Shown here in pieces: positions 17,225-28,034 of a stretch of 64,000 nt of DNA; the first letter of the stretch is position 1, and the number at the start of each line of letters is the position of its first letter. The stretch covers positions 1,550,001 through 1,614,000 of the forward strand of contig OY730443.1 of assembly GCA_963422705.1 (NCBI GenBank), written 5' to 3'. The position numbers and the translations under genes are program-made. Under the pieces are notes generated by a model, which saw only the letters and a list, made by a program, of their open reading frames with translations, had not been told where the DNA came from and ran no database searches. Origin of the DNA: G963422705 sp963422705 (GTDB lineage: Bacteria > Poribacteria > WGA-4E > WGA-3G).

Positions 17225-17265
17225 TTGACAAAAGGAAAAATATATGATATAATTAACAGTGTTAA
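17225..17265 (+). promoter_or_regulatory. tetR promoter with overlapping operator
   Basis: TTGACA at 17225-17230 and TATAAT at 17248-17253 are separated by 17 nt, a consensus sigma-70 promoter. A perfect 13-bp palindrome TTAACAGTGTTAA at 17253-17265 begins at the last base of the -10, an ideal place for self-repression by the TetR regulator encoded 38 bp downstream. Confidence 0.8.
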
Positions 17266-17303
17266 GTTAGATTATGATGTAAAGTAAGGATGAAGGTGAA
17301 GAA

Positions 17304-17915
17304 ATGGGTACTAAAGAGCGAAGAGCCAAGGAAAAAAAACAGTTGCAACAGAAAATTCTGCTTGCGGCACGAGAGTTGTTTGTCAGTGAAGGGTATGAGA
17401 ATGTCTCCATGCGAAAAATCGCCGACAAAATCGAATACTCGCCAACAACAATCTATCTCTATTTTAGAGACAAGGCGGCTCTTTTAGACTCCGTTTGCAA
17501 GGAAACTCTTCTCAATCTGTTGAATACACTTGAACAGCTAAAAAGAGAGAAAAGAGAACCCGTTGAGACGCTGAGAAAAAGCGGAAAAGCCTATGTTGAG
17601 TTCGGGCTAAAATATCCACAGGATTACAAACTAACGTTCGTGGTCCGGCCACAGTTCCAGAAGGGGTTGGGCCTGCAAGAGGGCTCGGTTGGTGAAAAAG
17701 TGTTCAATTACTTGCGGGAGATGGTCTCTGAATGCATTCTGCAAAAGAGATTTCCCCAAGTCAATGTCGAAACCACAGCTCAGGTGATGTGGGCAGCCGT
17801 TCACGGTGTCACACTCCTCCTAATCGATTTTCCTGATTTCCCCTGGGTTGAGAAGGATGAATTGATTGACACAGTCATTCACAGAACAATTGAGGGGTTA
17901 AAAGCATCGACTTAA
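17304..17915 (+). CDS. TetR-family transcriptional regulator
   Basis: A 203-residue regulator. The N-terminal helix-turn-helix (about 16-62) is typical: ILLAARELFVSEGYENVSMRKIA followed by SPTTIYLYFRDKAALLDSV (pieces of one continuous domain). The C-terminal ligand-binding domain resembles the TetR_C_33/WHG type (GKAYVEFGLKYPQDYKLTF, AAVHGVTLLLIDFP). The inducer is unknown. The gene has its own consensus promoter with a palindrome overlapping it, and a near-identical palindrome precedes the next gene. That suggests the protein represses both itself and the FG-GAP lipoprotein gene. Confidence 0.9.
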   Translation: MGTKERRAKEKKQLQQKILLAARELFVSEGYENVSMRKIADKIEYSPTTIYLYFRDKAALLDSVCKETLLNLLNTLEQLKREKREPVETLRKSGKAYVEFGLKYPQDYKLTFVVRPQFQKGLGLQEGSVGEKVFNYLREMVSECILQKRFPQVNVETTAQVMWAAVHGVTLLLIDFPDFPWVEKDELIDTVIHRTIEGLKAST

Positions 17916-18036
17916 AGCGATTTCGCAAAGCTTAGTTATCATTTTTTCAGGCTCTTCTGATAAAAATAGATATCCGCCGGGTTGTACGCCAAATTTATTG
18001 ATAAGACAGTACTTTATAATTTTTTTTGTTTATATG

Positions 18037-18049
18037 TTAACACTGTTGA
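18037..18049 (+). promoter_or_regulatory. Second copy of the putative TetR operator
   Basis: TTAACACTGTTGA matches the reverse complement of the tetR-promoter palindrome in 12 of 13 positions. It lies 34 bp before the lipoprotein start. A further TGTTAA half-site occurs at about 18062-18067. I could not fix the promoter hexamers here. Confidence 0.65.
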
Positions 18050-18083
18050 TTTTATTACCTATGTTAATAAAAGGAGGATAAAA

Positions 18084-19775
18084 ATGAAAGAGCGAAACCC
18101 ACTCCGTAACCTCTCTCTTTCCGCGAAACGGCGGGTTCGCCTTACGCTCAAAATCAGCGAGCACACAAGAGCGTATCGACGAAGCTTATTTTTCGTCCTG
18201 TTCTTTGGCGCCCTCTTGTCAAGCTGCTCGGGCCGCTCCAACGAAGCCGCCGGCCCGGCAATGCCTGCGCCCGCGGAATTCACTTTTGAACAATATCAAG
18301 TTGACATTGGCATTGCGAAACACCAGAACGTCTTGACGGGATTCTTTCTCGGTGGAACGTTCTCGGACATTGCTGTGGTGAGTACCGAACCGGAGCGGCA
18401 ATTGCGTATCTACGAGTTTGACGATGATACTTGGGTACCGAGAATCGCCTTGTCGTTGCGTCCACAAGTGTTGTTTGTCGACACCGCGAACATTGGTGGA
18501 CGTGACAGGCTGCTTACATATGAGCAGGGCCGCCTGAATTGGTTCGAGCCCGACTCGGCGACGGAACATGCACTCGTCGAAGTGACTACCAACTACAACT
18601 CGAAAGCAAACGATGGAATCCCTCATATAGACATCACTCGAGACATAAACGGCGACAGCCTAGATGACTTGATAGTTCCAGACATTGACGGGTTCTGGAT
18701 AGCCACGCAATTGAGCAACGGCGCCTTCACCCCGCCGATAAAACTCGGGCCACCCGAACCCTTTCTCGACGAAATTCCCTTGGGCGAGACGCGAAGCTAC
18801 CGCGAAACCGGGTTAACAGCCTTGACCGCATTCTGGTATCTAAGTCGTGTCCATCAGATGGATTACAACCAGGATGGACGCAGTGACATCGTGTTCTGGA
18901 ACGCGGACCATTTCGATGTTTATCTGCAGGATACCCGCGGAACCTTTTCCGCAGCAGCTGAAACCTTCACTGTCGACATCCCATTCGATACGGATGGCGC
19001 CTACTCAATCGCCTTTGGATTTGGCGGCGAAAGCTCCTTCTCTCTCATCTTTGGCTTCAGAAAAAGCACGAAACGGAAGGTGCTACACACCTTCGAAGAT
19101 CTGAACGCCGATAGCGTCCCGGACTTAGTCGTACACTCACTAGAGGGGCGGAGCCTCGGAAAACAGCGTAGCCTGTACGAGGTACATTTTGGGACACGAA
19201 CACACGACAGGACGGTGTTCGCCCAGGATGTTAGCATGACAATCCGACCGGGAGGGAACGCCGGCGGGTTGCAGCCTTGGGGTTATTCGTCACAGTGGTT
19301 ACAAGATTTCAACGGCGATGGTAACATTGACATTCTGTTCAGAGACGTAGAAACAGGCCTCTTTGGAATGAGCCGTGCTATGGTAGGCAATTCCATTTCA
19401 ATAGCACTCGAGTTCTATCGGATGGAAAACGGGACTTATCCCGATAAACCGACTACCACGCGTAAAATCAGGCCTGCCCTCGACTTTTTCGATGCACCAG
19501 GTGTCTTCTTTCCCCCTGTCCTATTAGGCGATATGAACGGGGATGGGCGTTCAGAACTACTGTTCGGCAAAAGCTGGCAAGAGCTGCACGTTTTCCGCGG
19601 CGTGCAGGGGCCAGAACTGTTAGCCCGCCAACCTCAAAAGGTAGCTGTCCTCATGCCTAATGACGAGCGAAATGCAAGACTGGTGAACCTCAATAAAGAC
19701 AACAAGCAGGATATCCTCCTGCATCATACATCCAACACCGGGCCACATTGGGTGATATTACTGATATCCCAATGA
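18084..19775 (+). CDS. FG-GAP/VCBS-repeat lipoprotein
   Basis: From the ATG at 18084 (AGGAGG 6 nt upstream) the protein has 563 residues; the frame begins 34 codons earlier without support. A long basic N-terminus leads to a hydrophobic stretch and the lipobox LLSSC (Cys48), so it should be lipid-anchored. The rest is a beta-propeller of FG-GAP/VCBS repeats with calcium-binding D-x-N/D-x-D loops: DINGDSLDD, DYNQDGRSD, DLNADSVPD, DFNGDGNID, DMNGDGRSE, NLNKDNKQD. Such propellers bind ligands or partners on the cell surface. Probably controlled by the TetR protein upstream and followed by a beta-barrel-like protein. The ligand is unknown. Confidence 0.8.
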   Translation: MKERNPLRNLSLSAKRRVRLTLKISEHTRAYRRSLFFVLFFGALLSSCSGRSNEAAGPAMPAPAEFTFEQYQVDIGIAKHQNVLTGFFLGGTFSDIAVVSTEPERQLRIYEFDDDTWVPRIALSLRPQVLFVDTANIGGRDRLLTYEQGRLNWFEPDSATEHALVEVTTNYNSKANDGIPHIDITRDINGDSLDDLIVPDIDGFWIATQLSNGAFTPPIKLGPPEPFLDEIPLGETRSYRETGLTALTAFWYLSRVHQMDYNQDGRSDIVFWNADHFDVYLQDTRGTFSAAAETFTVDIPFDTDGAYSIAFGFGGESSFSLIFGFRKSTKRKVLHTFEDLNADSVPDLVVHSLEGRSLGKQRSLYEVHFGTRTHDRTVFAQDVSMTIRPGGNAGGLQPWGYSSQWLQDFNGDGNIDILFRDVETGLFGMSRAMVGNSISIALEFYRMENGTYPDKPTTTRKIRPALDFFDAPGVFFPPVLLGDMNGDGRSELLFGKSWQELHVFRGVQGPELLARQPQKVAVLMPNDERNARLVNLNKDNKQDILLHHTSNTGPHWVILLISQ

Positions 19776-19932
19776 GCAGCGCCGGTGATTTATCTCATCT
19801 TCCGCTACAAAACCCAATCCTTTAGGGGTGGGATAAGGAACAAAAGAACCCCGGGCCTTTAGGCTTCGGAGTATGTCAGTGATTCTAAACTTGGGTAATC
19901 AGAATGAAACCCACAATTCAAGGAGAAAAACA

Positions 19933-20460
19933 GTGAAACGCTCAATTTTTTGTCTCATTTGTCTCTTTTTCGCGACAATCATCAGTTTCCAGGTTCAGGC
20001 ACAAGAACCTGAGCTCAACAAAGATTTCGGTATTGGCATCCAAGGAGCGACACCAGAATTTGGTGGAATTAGCTTACGCTATACCGGATTCGCCCCGGTA
20101 TATCTTCAAACCGTTGGGCGGTTTACTCTTGGCGATGAACGTAGTGACCACGTGTTCGGAGCTGGCATTTCTTATGCAATATTCGAGCACGATAGCAGGT
20201 GGAACGTATCCCGGCTTTATTTCGCCTTACAAGGCGGTTGGCACTACGAAAAAGAACCGGAGCTGGAGCCAGAGATTTTCGAATCTACAATGTTGGGAGG
20301 TGGAATCGCTTTTGGCGGCGAAATTATTTTTTCACTCGGCGGAATCCCCCTCGGGTTGAACGCTGAAGTCGGGCAAGGGCTCGGCAGAAAAAGAGAAAAT
20401 TCTCAATCTAAGAACCAGGCCGGCGTTTACATAGGGGCGGGTATACACGCCTATTTTTAG
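19933..20460 (+). CDS. Probable small outer-membrane beta-barrel protein
   Basis: I chose the GTG at 19933 because AAGGAG lies 7 nt upstream and it gives a clean signal peptide (KRSIFCLICLFFATIISFQVQA); an ATG 20 codons earlier has no signal. The 175-residue product alternates hydrophobic and polar residues in short Gly-rich strands and ends in Phe (IGAGIHAYF), as outer-membrane barrels often do. It lies 157 bp after the FG-GAP lipoprotein gene on the same strand. The pairing suggests a surface complex under TetR control, but co-transcription is not shown. A 14-bp hairpin follows the stop. Confidence 0.65.
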   Translation: MKRSIFCLICLFFATIISFQVQAQEPELNKDFGIGIQGATPEFGGISLRYTGFAPVYLQTVGRFTLGDERSDHVFGAGISYAIFEHDSRWNVSRLYFALQGGWHYEKEPELEPEIFESTMLGGGIAFGGEIIFSLGGIPLGLNAEVGQGLGRKRENSQSKNQAGVYIGAGIHAYF

Positions 20461-20479
20461 ATTTCCCTATTGATGGCGA

Positions 20480-20510
20480 CACGATTGCTTGATAAAATCA
20501 AGCAATCGTG
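20480..20510 (+). terminator. Perfect 14-bp hairpin after the barrel gene
   Basis: CACGATTGCTTGAT, loop AAA, then its exact complement. There is no T-tract, so it may be a terminator or an RNA-stabilising stem. Confidence 0.6.
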
Positions 20511-20656
20511 AATCGAAACGTCCAAAACCAGGGCGCATCTGGCAGTGATTGCGCGCAACGCCATGCAACTCAGCTTTTCACAAAGCGGTGACGTTGACTT
20601 TAGGACAATTCATTGTATACTCCGGTGCACATTCGGTTGTCCTAGAGTTCGCGTCC

Positions 20657-20703
20657 GAAAAAAAGTCAGGAAAAACAGTGTTGACGCTTTTCTTGACTTT
20701 TTT
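20657..20703. repeat. Imperfect inverted repeat in the sulfatase upstream region
   Basis: GAAAAAAAGTCAGGAAAA and TTTTCTTGACTTTTTTC pair almost completely around a 13-nt loop, flanked by A- and T-tracts. It could be a bidirectional terminator or a regulatory site. The surrounding 20461-20805 gap has no gene. Confidence 0.5.
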
Positions 20704-20805
20704 CCAAATACCTGATACTTTTATAATAAATTCTGAGGCAGTTGAGTTTAGATGATTCTCCATGCGCTGATTTGGTAAAACCCTGCGCTTAAGTAGAGGA
20801 AAGCA

Positions 20806-22152
20806 ATGCGCCCCAATTTAATCTTCGTTTTCGGTGACCAGCATCGACACTGTGATGTCGGATGTGCAGGCAACCGTCAGGTTCAAACACCTGCGATGGA
20901 TAGACTCGCACAAGAAGGGATGTTTTTCCCTAATACCTTCACCAATATCCCGTTGTGTGTTCCTGCACGCGGGTGTCTGCTAACCGGCAAGTATCCGTTA
21001 AGTCACAAAGCCCTCTCAAATGACCTGCCGCTCCCTCTATCTGAAACGGGAATTGCAGAAATTTTCAAGGCCGCTGGCTACGCGACAGGCTACATCGGCA
21101 AGTGGCACCTGGGTGGCATGCCGAGGGACAGGTTCATCACGCCTGAGATGCGGTTCGGTTTTGATGACTGGCTCGGCTGGAATTGTCACCATAACTATTT
21201 CAATGCCCCCTATCATGACAATGGCGGGAACCGGATGCAGATTGAAGGCTACGAGCCGGATTTCCAAACAACGCGCGCCATTGAATACTGCCGGGAACAC
21301 TCCGATGAGCCCTTCTGTCTCTACATGAGTTGGGGCCCGCCGCACAACCCGTATGAACATGTTCCCGAACACTACAAGGCGATGTATCCACCGGAACTGC
21401 TGCAATTGCGCCCCAATACCGAAGATACCCCTCAAATTCGTCAGGACATCGCCGGGTACTACGCTCATATCACGGCGCTTGATGAAAACCTCGGTAGATT
21501 GATGCGGGCACTAGACGACATCGGGATTGCCGAAAATACCGTCCTCATCTACACATCGGACCACGGGGACATGCTCGGGAGTCAAGCACACGTCAGGAAG
21601 GAACGCCCGTGGGACGAATCCATTCGCATCCCGTTTATCATCCGATGGCCGGAAAAAATACCGGCAGGGGGTACCCGTCAAACGCTATTAAGTCTCGTCG
21701 ATTTTATGCCGAGTCTCCTGTCATTGTGCGGGTTAGAAGTGCCTGAGGGGGTAGAAGGCCGGGAGCTATCAGCGGCGATGCGCAACGAGACAATTGAGGA
21801 ACCGGAGTCCGTTTTACTTCAAATCCCTCTGCACGGAAGCGAAGGATTTAACGCGGGACTCAAAGAATGGCGCGGCATTCGCACACATCGCTATACCTAT
21901 GCGCGACATCACGACGGTACGGACTGGGTGCTTTATGATAACCAGAATGATCCGCACCAGCTAAATAATCTTATTAACAATAAGCAGGCGCAGGCGCTCA
22001 AGGCAGAACTTGAAGCTACGCTCCAAAAACGGTTGAGAGAGATAAATGACCCGGTTCTACCGGGGCTAGAACACATCCGACAGCTCGGATTATCGGAATT
22101 GTGGAACAGTAGCGAACAACGGTTTGGAGGTAGAAATCCACGCTGGGCATGA
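20806..22152 (+). CDS. Sulfatase (formylglycine-dependent)
   Basis: A 448-residue type I sulfatase. The formylglycine motif is CVPARGCLLTG with Cys51 as the residue to be converted, matching CxPxR. The N-terminal metal-binding start MRPNLIFVFGDQ, then IGKWHLGG, and later YTSDHGDMLG are family landmarks. There is no signal peptide, so the enzyme seems cytoplasmic, or exported by another route. GAGGA precedes the ATG. The stop overlaps the start of the next gene by 4 nt, so the two are translated together. The natural substrate, a sulfated sugar or other ester, is not evident. No maturase (FGE or anSME) gene is in the window. Confidence 0.92.
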   Translation: MRPNLIFVFGDQHRHCDVGCAGNRQVQTPAMDRLAQEGMFFPNTFTNIPLCVPARGCLLTGKYPLSHKALSNDLPLPLSETGIAEIFKAAGYATGYIGKWHLGGMPRDRFITPEMRFGFDDWLGWNCHHNYFNAPYHDNGGNRMQIEGYEPDFQTTRAIEYCREHSDEPFCLYMSWGPPHNPYEHVPEHYKAMYPPELLQLRPNTEDTPQIRQDIAGYYAHITALDENLGRLMRALDDIGIAENTVLIYTSDHGDMLGSQAHVRKERPWDESIRIPFIIRWPEKIPAGGTRQTLLSLVDFMPSLLSLCGLEVPEGVEGRELSAAMRNETIEEPESVLLQIPLHGSEGFNAGLKEWRGIRTHRYTYARHHDGTDWVLYDNQNDPHQLNNLINNKQAQALKAELEATLQKRLREINDPVLPGLEHIRQLGLSELWNSSEQRFGGRNPRWA

Positions 22153-23573
22153 ATAGGAAAAATCAAAAAAAGGTTCTCATTATCGGGTGGGATTGTGCCG
22201 CACCTGAACTCGTCTTTGACGCATTCAAAGACGATATGCCCAACACGCAACGGTTGATGAAAGAGGGTGTCTACGGGGAATTGGAAAGCGCCATTCCTCC
22301 TATTACTGTGCCGGCATGGATGTGCATGATGACAGGGCGTGACCCGGGCGAGCTCGGCATCTATGGATTTCGGAATCGAAAAGATTATTCCTATGATAAC
22401 CTCTACATCGTCAATTCCCAAGCCATCCAGGTGCCTACCCTCTGGGACATCTTAGGGGCGTGTCAGAAAAAGTCTGTCGTTCTTGGAGTGCCTCTTACCT
22501 ACCCACCGAAACCTTTTCCGGGATGGATGGTTACAAGCTTCCTCACCCCTAACAAACATGTGCAATGGACATTTCCACCACGGCTCAAGCGCGAAATATC
22601 AACTGTTGCAGACGATTATATGATGGATGTGCCGAATTTTCGCACCGACAGGCGCGTCGAACTGGAACGCGCACTGTTCAAAATGACGGAAACACGATTC
22701 AAATTAGCCCGTTACCTACTGCGGGAAAAACCCTGGGAACTGTTCACCCTGGTAGAAATGGGTTCCGATCGGCTTCACCACGCCTTTTGGCGGTTCTGGG
22801 ATAAAGGGCACCGTCAGCATGAACCGAATTCGCCTTTTAAAGATACGATGCGCCGATATTACGCCGCACTTGACGCAGAATTGGGACGGATATTGGGGAT
22901 AATCGATGAAAATACCACGCTCATGATTGTCTCGGACCACGGTGCAAAATCGATGGACGGGGGCATCTGTGTCAATGAATGGCTACAACAGCACGGTTAC
23001 CTAACACTGAACAGACAACCGCAAGGAAGGACACCATTTAGCCCGTCACTTGTAGATTGGCCGCATACGCAGGCCTGGGGAGAAGGGGGCTATTATGGGC
23101 GCATCTTCCTAAATGTTAAAGGGCGGGAACCAGACGGCGTGATTGAACCGAAAGATTACGAAAAAAAACGCGATGAATTGAAAACGGCGCTTGAGGCGAT
23201 TGTCGATGGAAACGGCGCGCACATCGGCACGCGTATCTTTAAACCACAAGATATCTATAAGGAATGTCGGAATATTCCACCAGACCTGCTCGTCTATTTC
23301 GGTGCACTCTCTTGGCGTTCGGTAGGGAGTGTCGGCTACAACAGCATCTATACTTATGAAAACGATATCGGACCCGACGATTGCAACCATGCCGAGATGG
23401 GAATGTTTATTCTCAAATCTAAAAGCGATTCCGCGCCTAGGGGACGCGTCTCACCGAAAAGTTTATATGACATTGCCCCAACAGTCCTCGCTGAATTCGG
23501 CATTGATATTCCATCGACAATGAAAGGGCAACCGATTTTTGTCACTGGCAGCGATAAGGCAAATCCTGCATAA
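22149..23573 (+). CDS. Alkaline-phosphatase-superfamily phosphodiesterase/phosphatase
   Basis: A 474-residue protein of the type I phosphodiesterase/nucleotide pyrophosphatase group. Metal-site residues are seen in IIGWDCAAPEL near the N-terminus, the likely Thr nucleophile in PPITVPAWMCMMTG, and SDHGAKSMDGG and DCNHAEMGMF further on. Proteins of this type hydrolyse phosphoesters. There is no signal peptide. The ATG overlaps the sulfatase stop as ATGA, so the two hydrolases of one superfamily are probably made in a fixed ratio and may act on the same sulfated or phosphorylated substrate; that is inference. Confidence 0.85.
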   Translation: MNRKNQKKVLIIGWDCAAPELVFDAFKDDMPNTQRLMKEGVYGELESAIPPITVPAWMCMMTGRDPGELGIYGFRNRKDYSYDNLYIVNSQAIQVPTLWDILGACQKKSVVLGVPLTYPPKPFPGWMVTSFLTPNKHVQWTFPPRLKREISTVADDYMMDVPNFRTDRRVELERALFKMTETRFKLARYLLREKPWELFTLVEMGSDRLHHAFWRFWDKGHRQHEPNSPFKDTMRRYYAALDAELGRILGIIDENTTLMIVSDHGAKSMDGGICVNEWLQQHGYLTLNRQPQGRTPFSPSLVDWPHTQAWGEGGYYGRIFLNVKGREPDGVIEPKDYEKKRDELKTALEAIVDGNGAHIGTRIFKPQDIYKECRNIPPDLLVYFGALSWRSVGSVGYNSIYTYENDIGPDDCNHAEMGMFILKSKSDSAPRGRVSPKSLYDIAPTVLAEFGIDIPSTMKGQPIFVTGSDKANPA

Positions 23574-23580
23574 AACGTCC

Positions 23581-24483
23581 TTAGGCAATCTCAACGGCAT
23601 TAACAATTGCCTTTGCAACAACCTCGGCTGCGAGGATGCCGACAGGATTTACCGCACCGTTTTGCTCGCCGATTGAGAGGGCGAAAATCGTATCTCCATC
23701 AAACATCGTGTGTGCTGGGCGAATTGCGCGTGCGATACCGTCGTGTGCCATCTCCGCTACCCGGTTGATTTCCGCTGGTGATAGGGCAGCATTTGTCGCA
23801 ACAACGCCAATCGTCGTATTTGTACCGGGAAAAAGTTCGGCACCCAAAAGCCGGCTGGTGATGTCAACGAAACGCCCGGCTTCTTTACCGCCCGCGATAA
23901 TCTCCCCGGTTCCTGGGTTCACAACGTTGCCGAGCGCATTCACAACCATCAGTGCGGATACAATTAAACCAGACGTGAGGCGGATACACGCAGAACCGAC
24001 ACCACCCGCAGAAGCGACAAGCCCCGGCGCCTTCCCAACGGTTGCACCGGTACCTGCCCCGACGTTGCCGGTTTCAAGCGGTTCATTCGTTGCAATGAGG
24101 CAAGCCTCATATCCCATCTGCCGCGTGGGACGGATATCTGAGGCACCAACACCCAGGTCAAAAATAACAGCGCTCGGAACAATCGGCACGCGCACCGGGC
24201 CCGCCGGAAAGCCGACGTTTCGTTCCTCAAGGTATTGAACAACGCCGCCCGCCGCGTCCAGGCCGAAGGCACTGCCACCTGTCAGCAGAACAGCGTGAAT
24301 TTGCTGTACCAAACGCCCCGGATAAAGCGCCTCTGTCTCCCGCGTACCGGGCGCAGCACCACGTACATCAACGCCAGCTGTCGCACCCGACTCACACAAG
24401 ACAACTGTACAACCGGTACGCGCAGTGAAGTTGGTGACATGTCCCACTTTAATGCCCGGAAGCGCGGTAATTGTATCATTCAT
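23581..24483 (-). CDS. P1-family (S58, DmpA-type) peptidase
   Basis: A 300-residue protein of the DmpA/BapA aminopeptidase-amidase family, which matures by autocleavage into two chains. Landmarks are PGIKVGHVTN at the start, GCTVVLCESGATAGVDVRG, LTGGSAFGLDAAGGV, and NTTIGVVATNA, where cleavage before a Thr or Ser nucleophile is expected. Members hydrolyse N-terminal residues or beta-peptides; the substrate here is unknown. The start lies 15 bp after the DUF255 gene on the same strand with GAGGA upstream, so it is probably the last gene of the metal-transport operon. It converges with the phosphodiesterase gene, 7 bp away. Confidence 0.88.
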   Translation of the reverse strand: MNDTITALPGIKVGHVTNFTARTGCTVVLCESGATAGVDVRGAAPGTRETEALYPGRLVQQIHAVLLTGGSAFGLDAAGGVVQYLEERNVGFPAGPVRVPIVPSAVIFDLGVGASDIRPTRQMGYEACLIATNEPLETGNVGAGTGATVGKAPGLVASAGGVGSACIRLTSGLIVSALMVVNALGNVVNPGTGEIIAGGKEAGRFVDITSRLLGAELFPGTNTTIGVVATNAALSPAEINRVAEMAHDGIARAIRPAHTMFDGDTIFALSIGEQNGAVNPVGILAAEVVAKAIVNAVEIA

Positions 24484-24498
24484 TAACTGCGGAATCCT

Positions 24499-26895
<2,397 letters not shown>

Positions 26896-26905
26896 TCTGA
26901 TGCTC

Positions 26906-28027
26906 CTAGTGGCTGAGTGCTCGTTGTGCAATGCCCCGGCCGTGTGAGGTTAGGGCTAGTTGCGAATCTCCATCTGAGGCCGCGTCTACAAGGGAGACAT
27001 ATCGATTCTCTAAAGCATATCTAACGATTTGGGATGCGAAAGACGGTTTCCACCGGAGATGCTCATGAAGATGAGAGACAAGGGATTCCTGTGCGGCTTC
27101 CGGGAGTGCCTCATGGTTCAGCAGGTGAATCACTAACATCGTCTGGGCAAACTCCAATTTCTGTCGCCGGCGCCGTCGGAGAATAGCAATGAGTCCACGT
27201 CGAGGAACCCCCAGAAAAGATACCCCGAAGGTAACCAACGTCATCGTCGCAATCGCGCCCGCAATTGAGATATCAAAAACATGCGCGAGCCAATAACCGC
27301 TGGCCGCGTTGACGCTACCGATGATACAGCTGAAAATCAGCATGCGTGCCAGACTGTCTGTCATTAAATACGCGGTAGCCGCCGGGCCAACAATTAGCGC
27401 GACAACTAAGATTGAACCTACTGCGTCAAATGCGCCTACCGTCGTGATAGACACTAAAGTCATCAGGCCATAATGGATTAGCCCGGGCGCAAATCCCAGC
27501 GAGGCAGCCAAACCGCTATCAAACGTCACCAGTTTCAACTCTTTGTAAAACAGAAAAATAAAGACGAGGTTTAGCACCAAAATTGCCCCCATGACGTAGA
27601 GAGATACAGGCCCAAAATCAACGTTTCCAACCGTCAGGCGGTTCAAATGTGCATAAGCGAGCTCTCCCAATAGAACCACATCAATATCCAGATGCACATT
27701 GCCGGCGAACCGCACAATGAGGATAACCCCGATGCTGAAAAGGGCGGGGAAAGTCAATCCAATTGCGGCATCCTCTTTCACTAACTTTGTACGCTGTAGC
27801 AATTCAACGATGGTAACGGTGAGTAACCCGGTGGCGGCCGCCCCAAGAATCAATAACGGTGATGAGAGACTGTGTGTTAAAAAGAAGGCAAGAACAATGC
27901 CGGGAAGAATGGCATGGCTAATCGCATCGCCCATTAACGCCATCCGGCGCAACACTAAGAAGACGCCGGGCAACGCACAGGCCACCGCGACAACAATTGC
28001 AATCAGTAAAATTTCAACGTGAGTCAC
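26906..28027 (-). CDS. troD: Metal ABC transporter permease with C-terminal winged-helix-like domain
   Basis: From the GTG at 28027 the protein has 373 residues; the frame runs further upstream into the previous gene without a start signal. The first 275 residues carry about eight membrane segments and the ABC-3 family motif RRMALMGDAISHAILPGIVL. The remaining 95 residues form a soluble domain (KPSFASQIVRYALENRYVSL, LALTSHGRGIAQRALSH) that resembles a DtxR-type winged helix. Permeases with such tails are known in Mn/Zn systems. The start is 7 bp past the previous stop and the stop is 10 bp before the DUF255 gene. Zn or Mn import is inferred from family and operon. Confidence 0.85.
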   Translation of the reverse strand: MTHVEILLIAIVVAVACALPGVFLVLRRMALMGDAISHAILPGIVLAFFLTHSLSSPLLILGAAATGLLTVTIVELLQRTKLVKEDAAIGLTFPALFSIGVILIVRFAGNVHLDIDVVLLGELAYAHLNRLTVGNVDFGPVSLYVMGAILVLNLVFIFLFYKELKLVTFDSGLAASLGFAPGLIHYGLMTLVSITTVGAFDAVGSILVVALIVGPAATAYLMTDSLARMLIFSCIIGSVNAASGYWLAHVFDISIAGAIATMTLVTFGVSFLGVPRRGLIAILRRRRRQKLEFAQTMLVIHLLNHEALPEAAQESLVSHLHEHLRWKPSFASQIVRYALENRYVSLVDAASDGDSQLALTSHGRGIAQRALSH

Positions 28028-28034
28028 TCTTCCC

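Noticed and set aside
19803..19860. Short hairpins with TTTA loops (CCCAATCCTTTAGGGGTGGG and GCCTTTAGGC), like IS200/IS605 ends
   Set aside because: No transposase or second end is nearby, and the stems are short. They may be relics or chance.
20694..20731. TTGACT and TATAAT-like boxes upstream of the sulfatase
   Set aside because: The spacing of about 23 nt is too long for a sigma-70 promoter.
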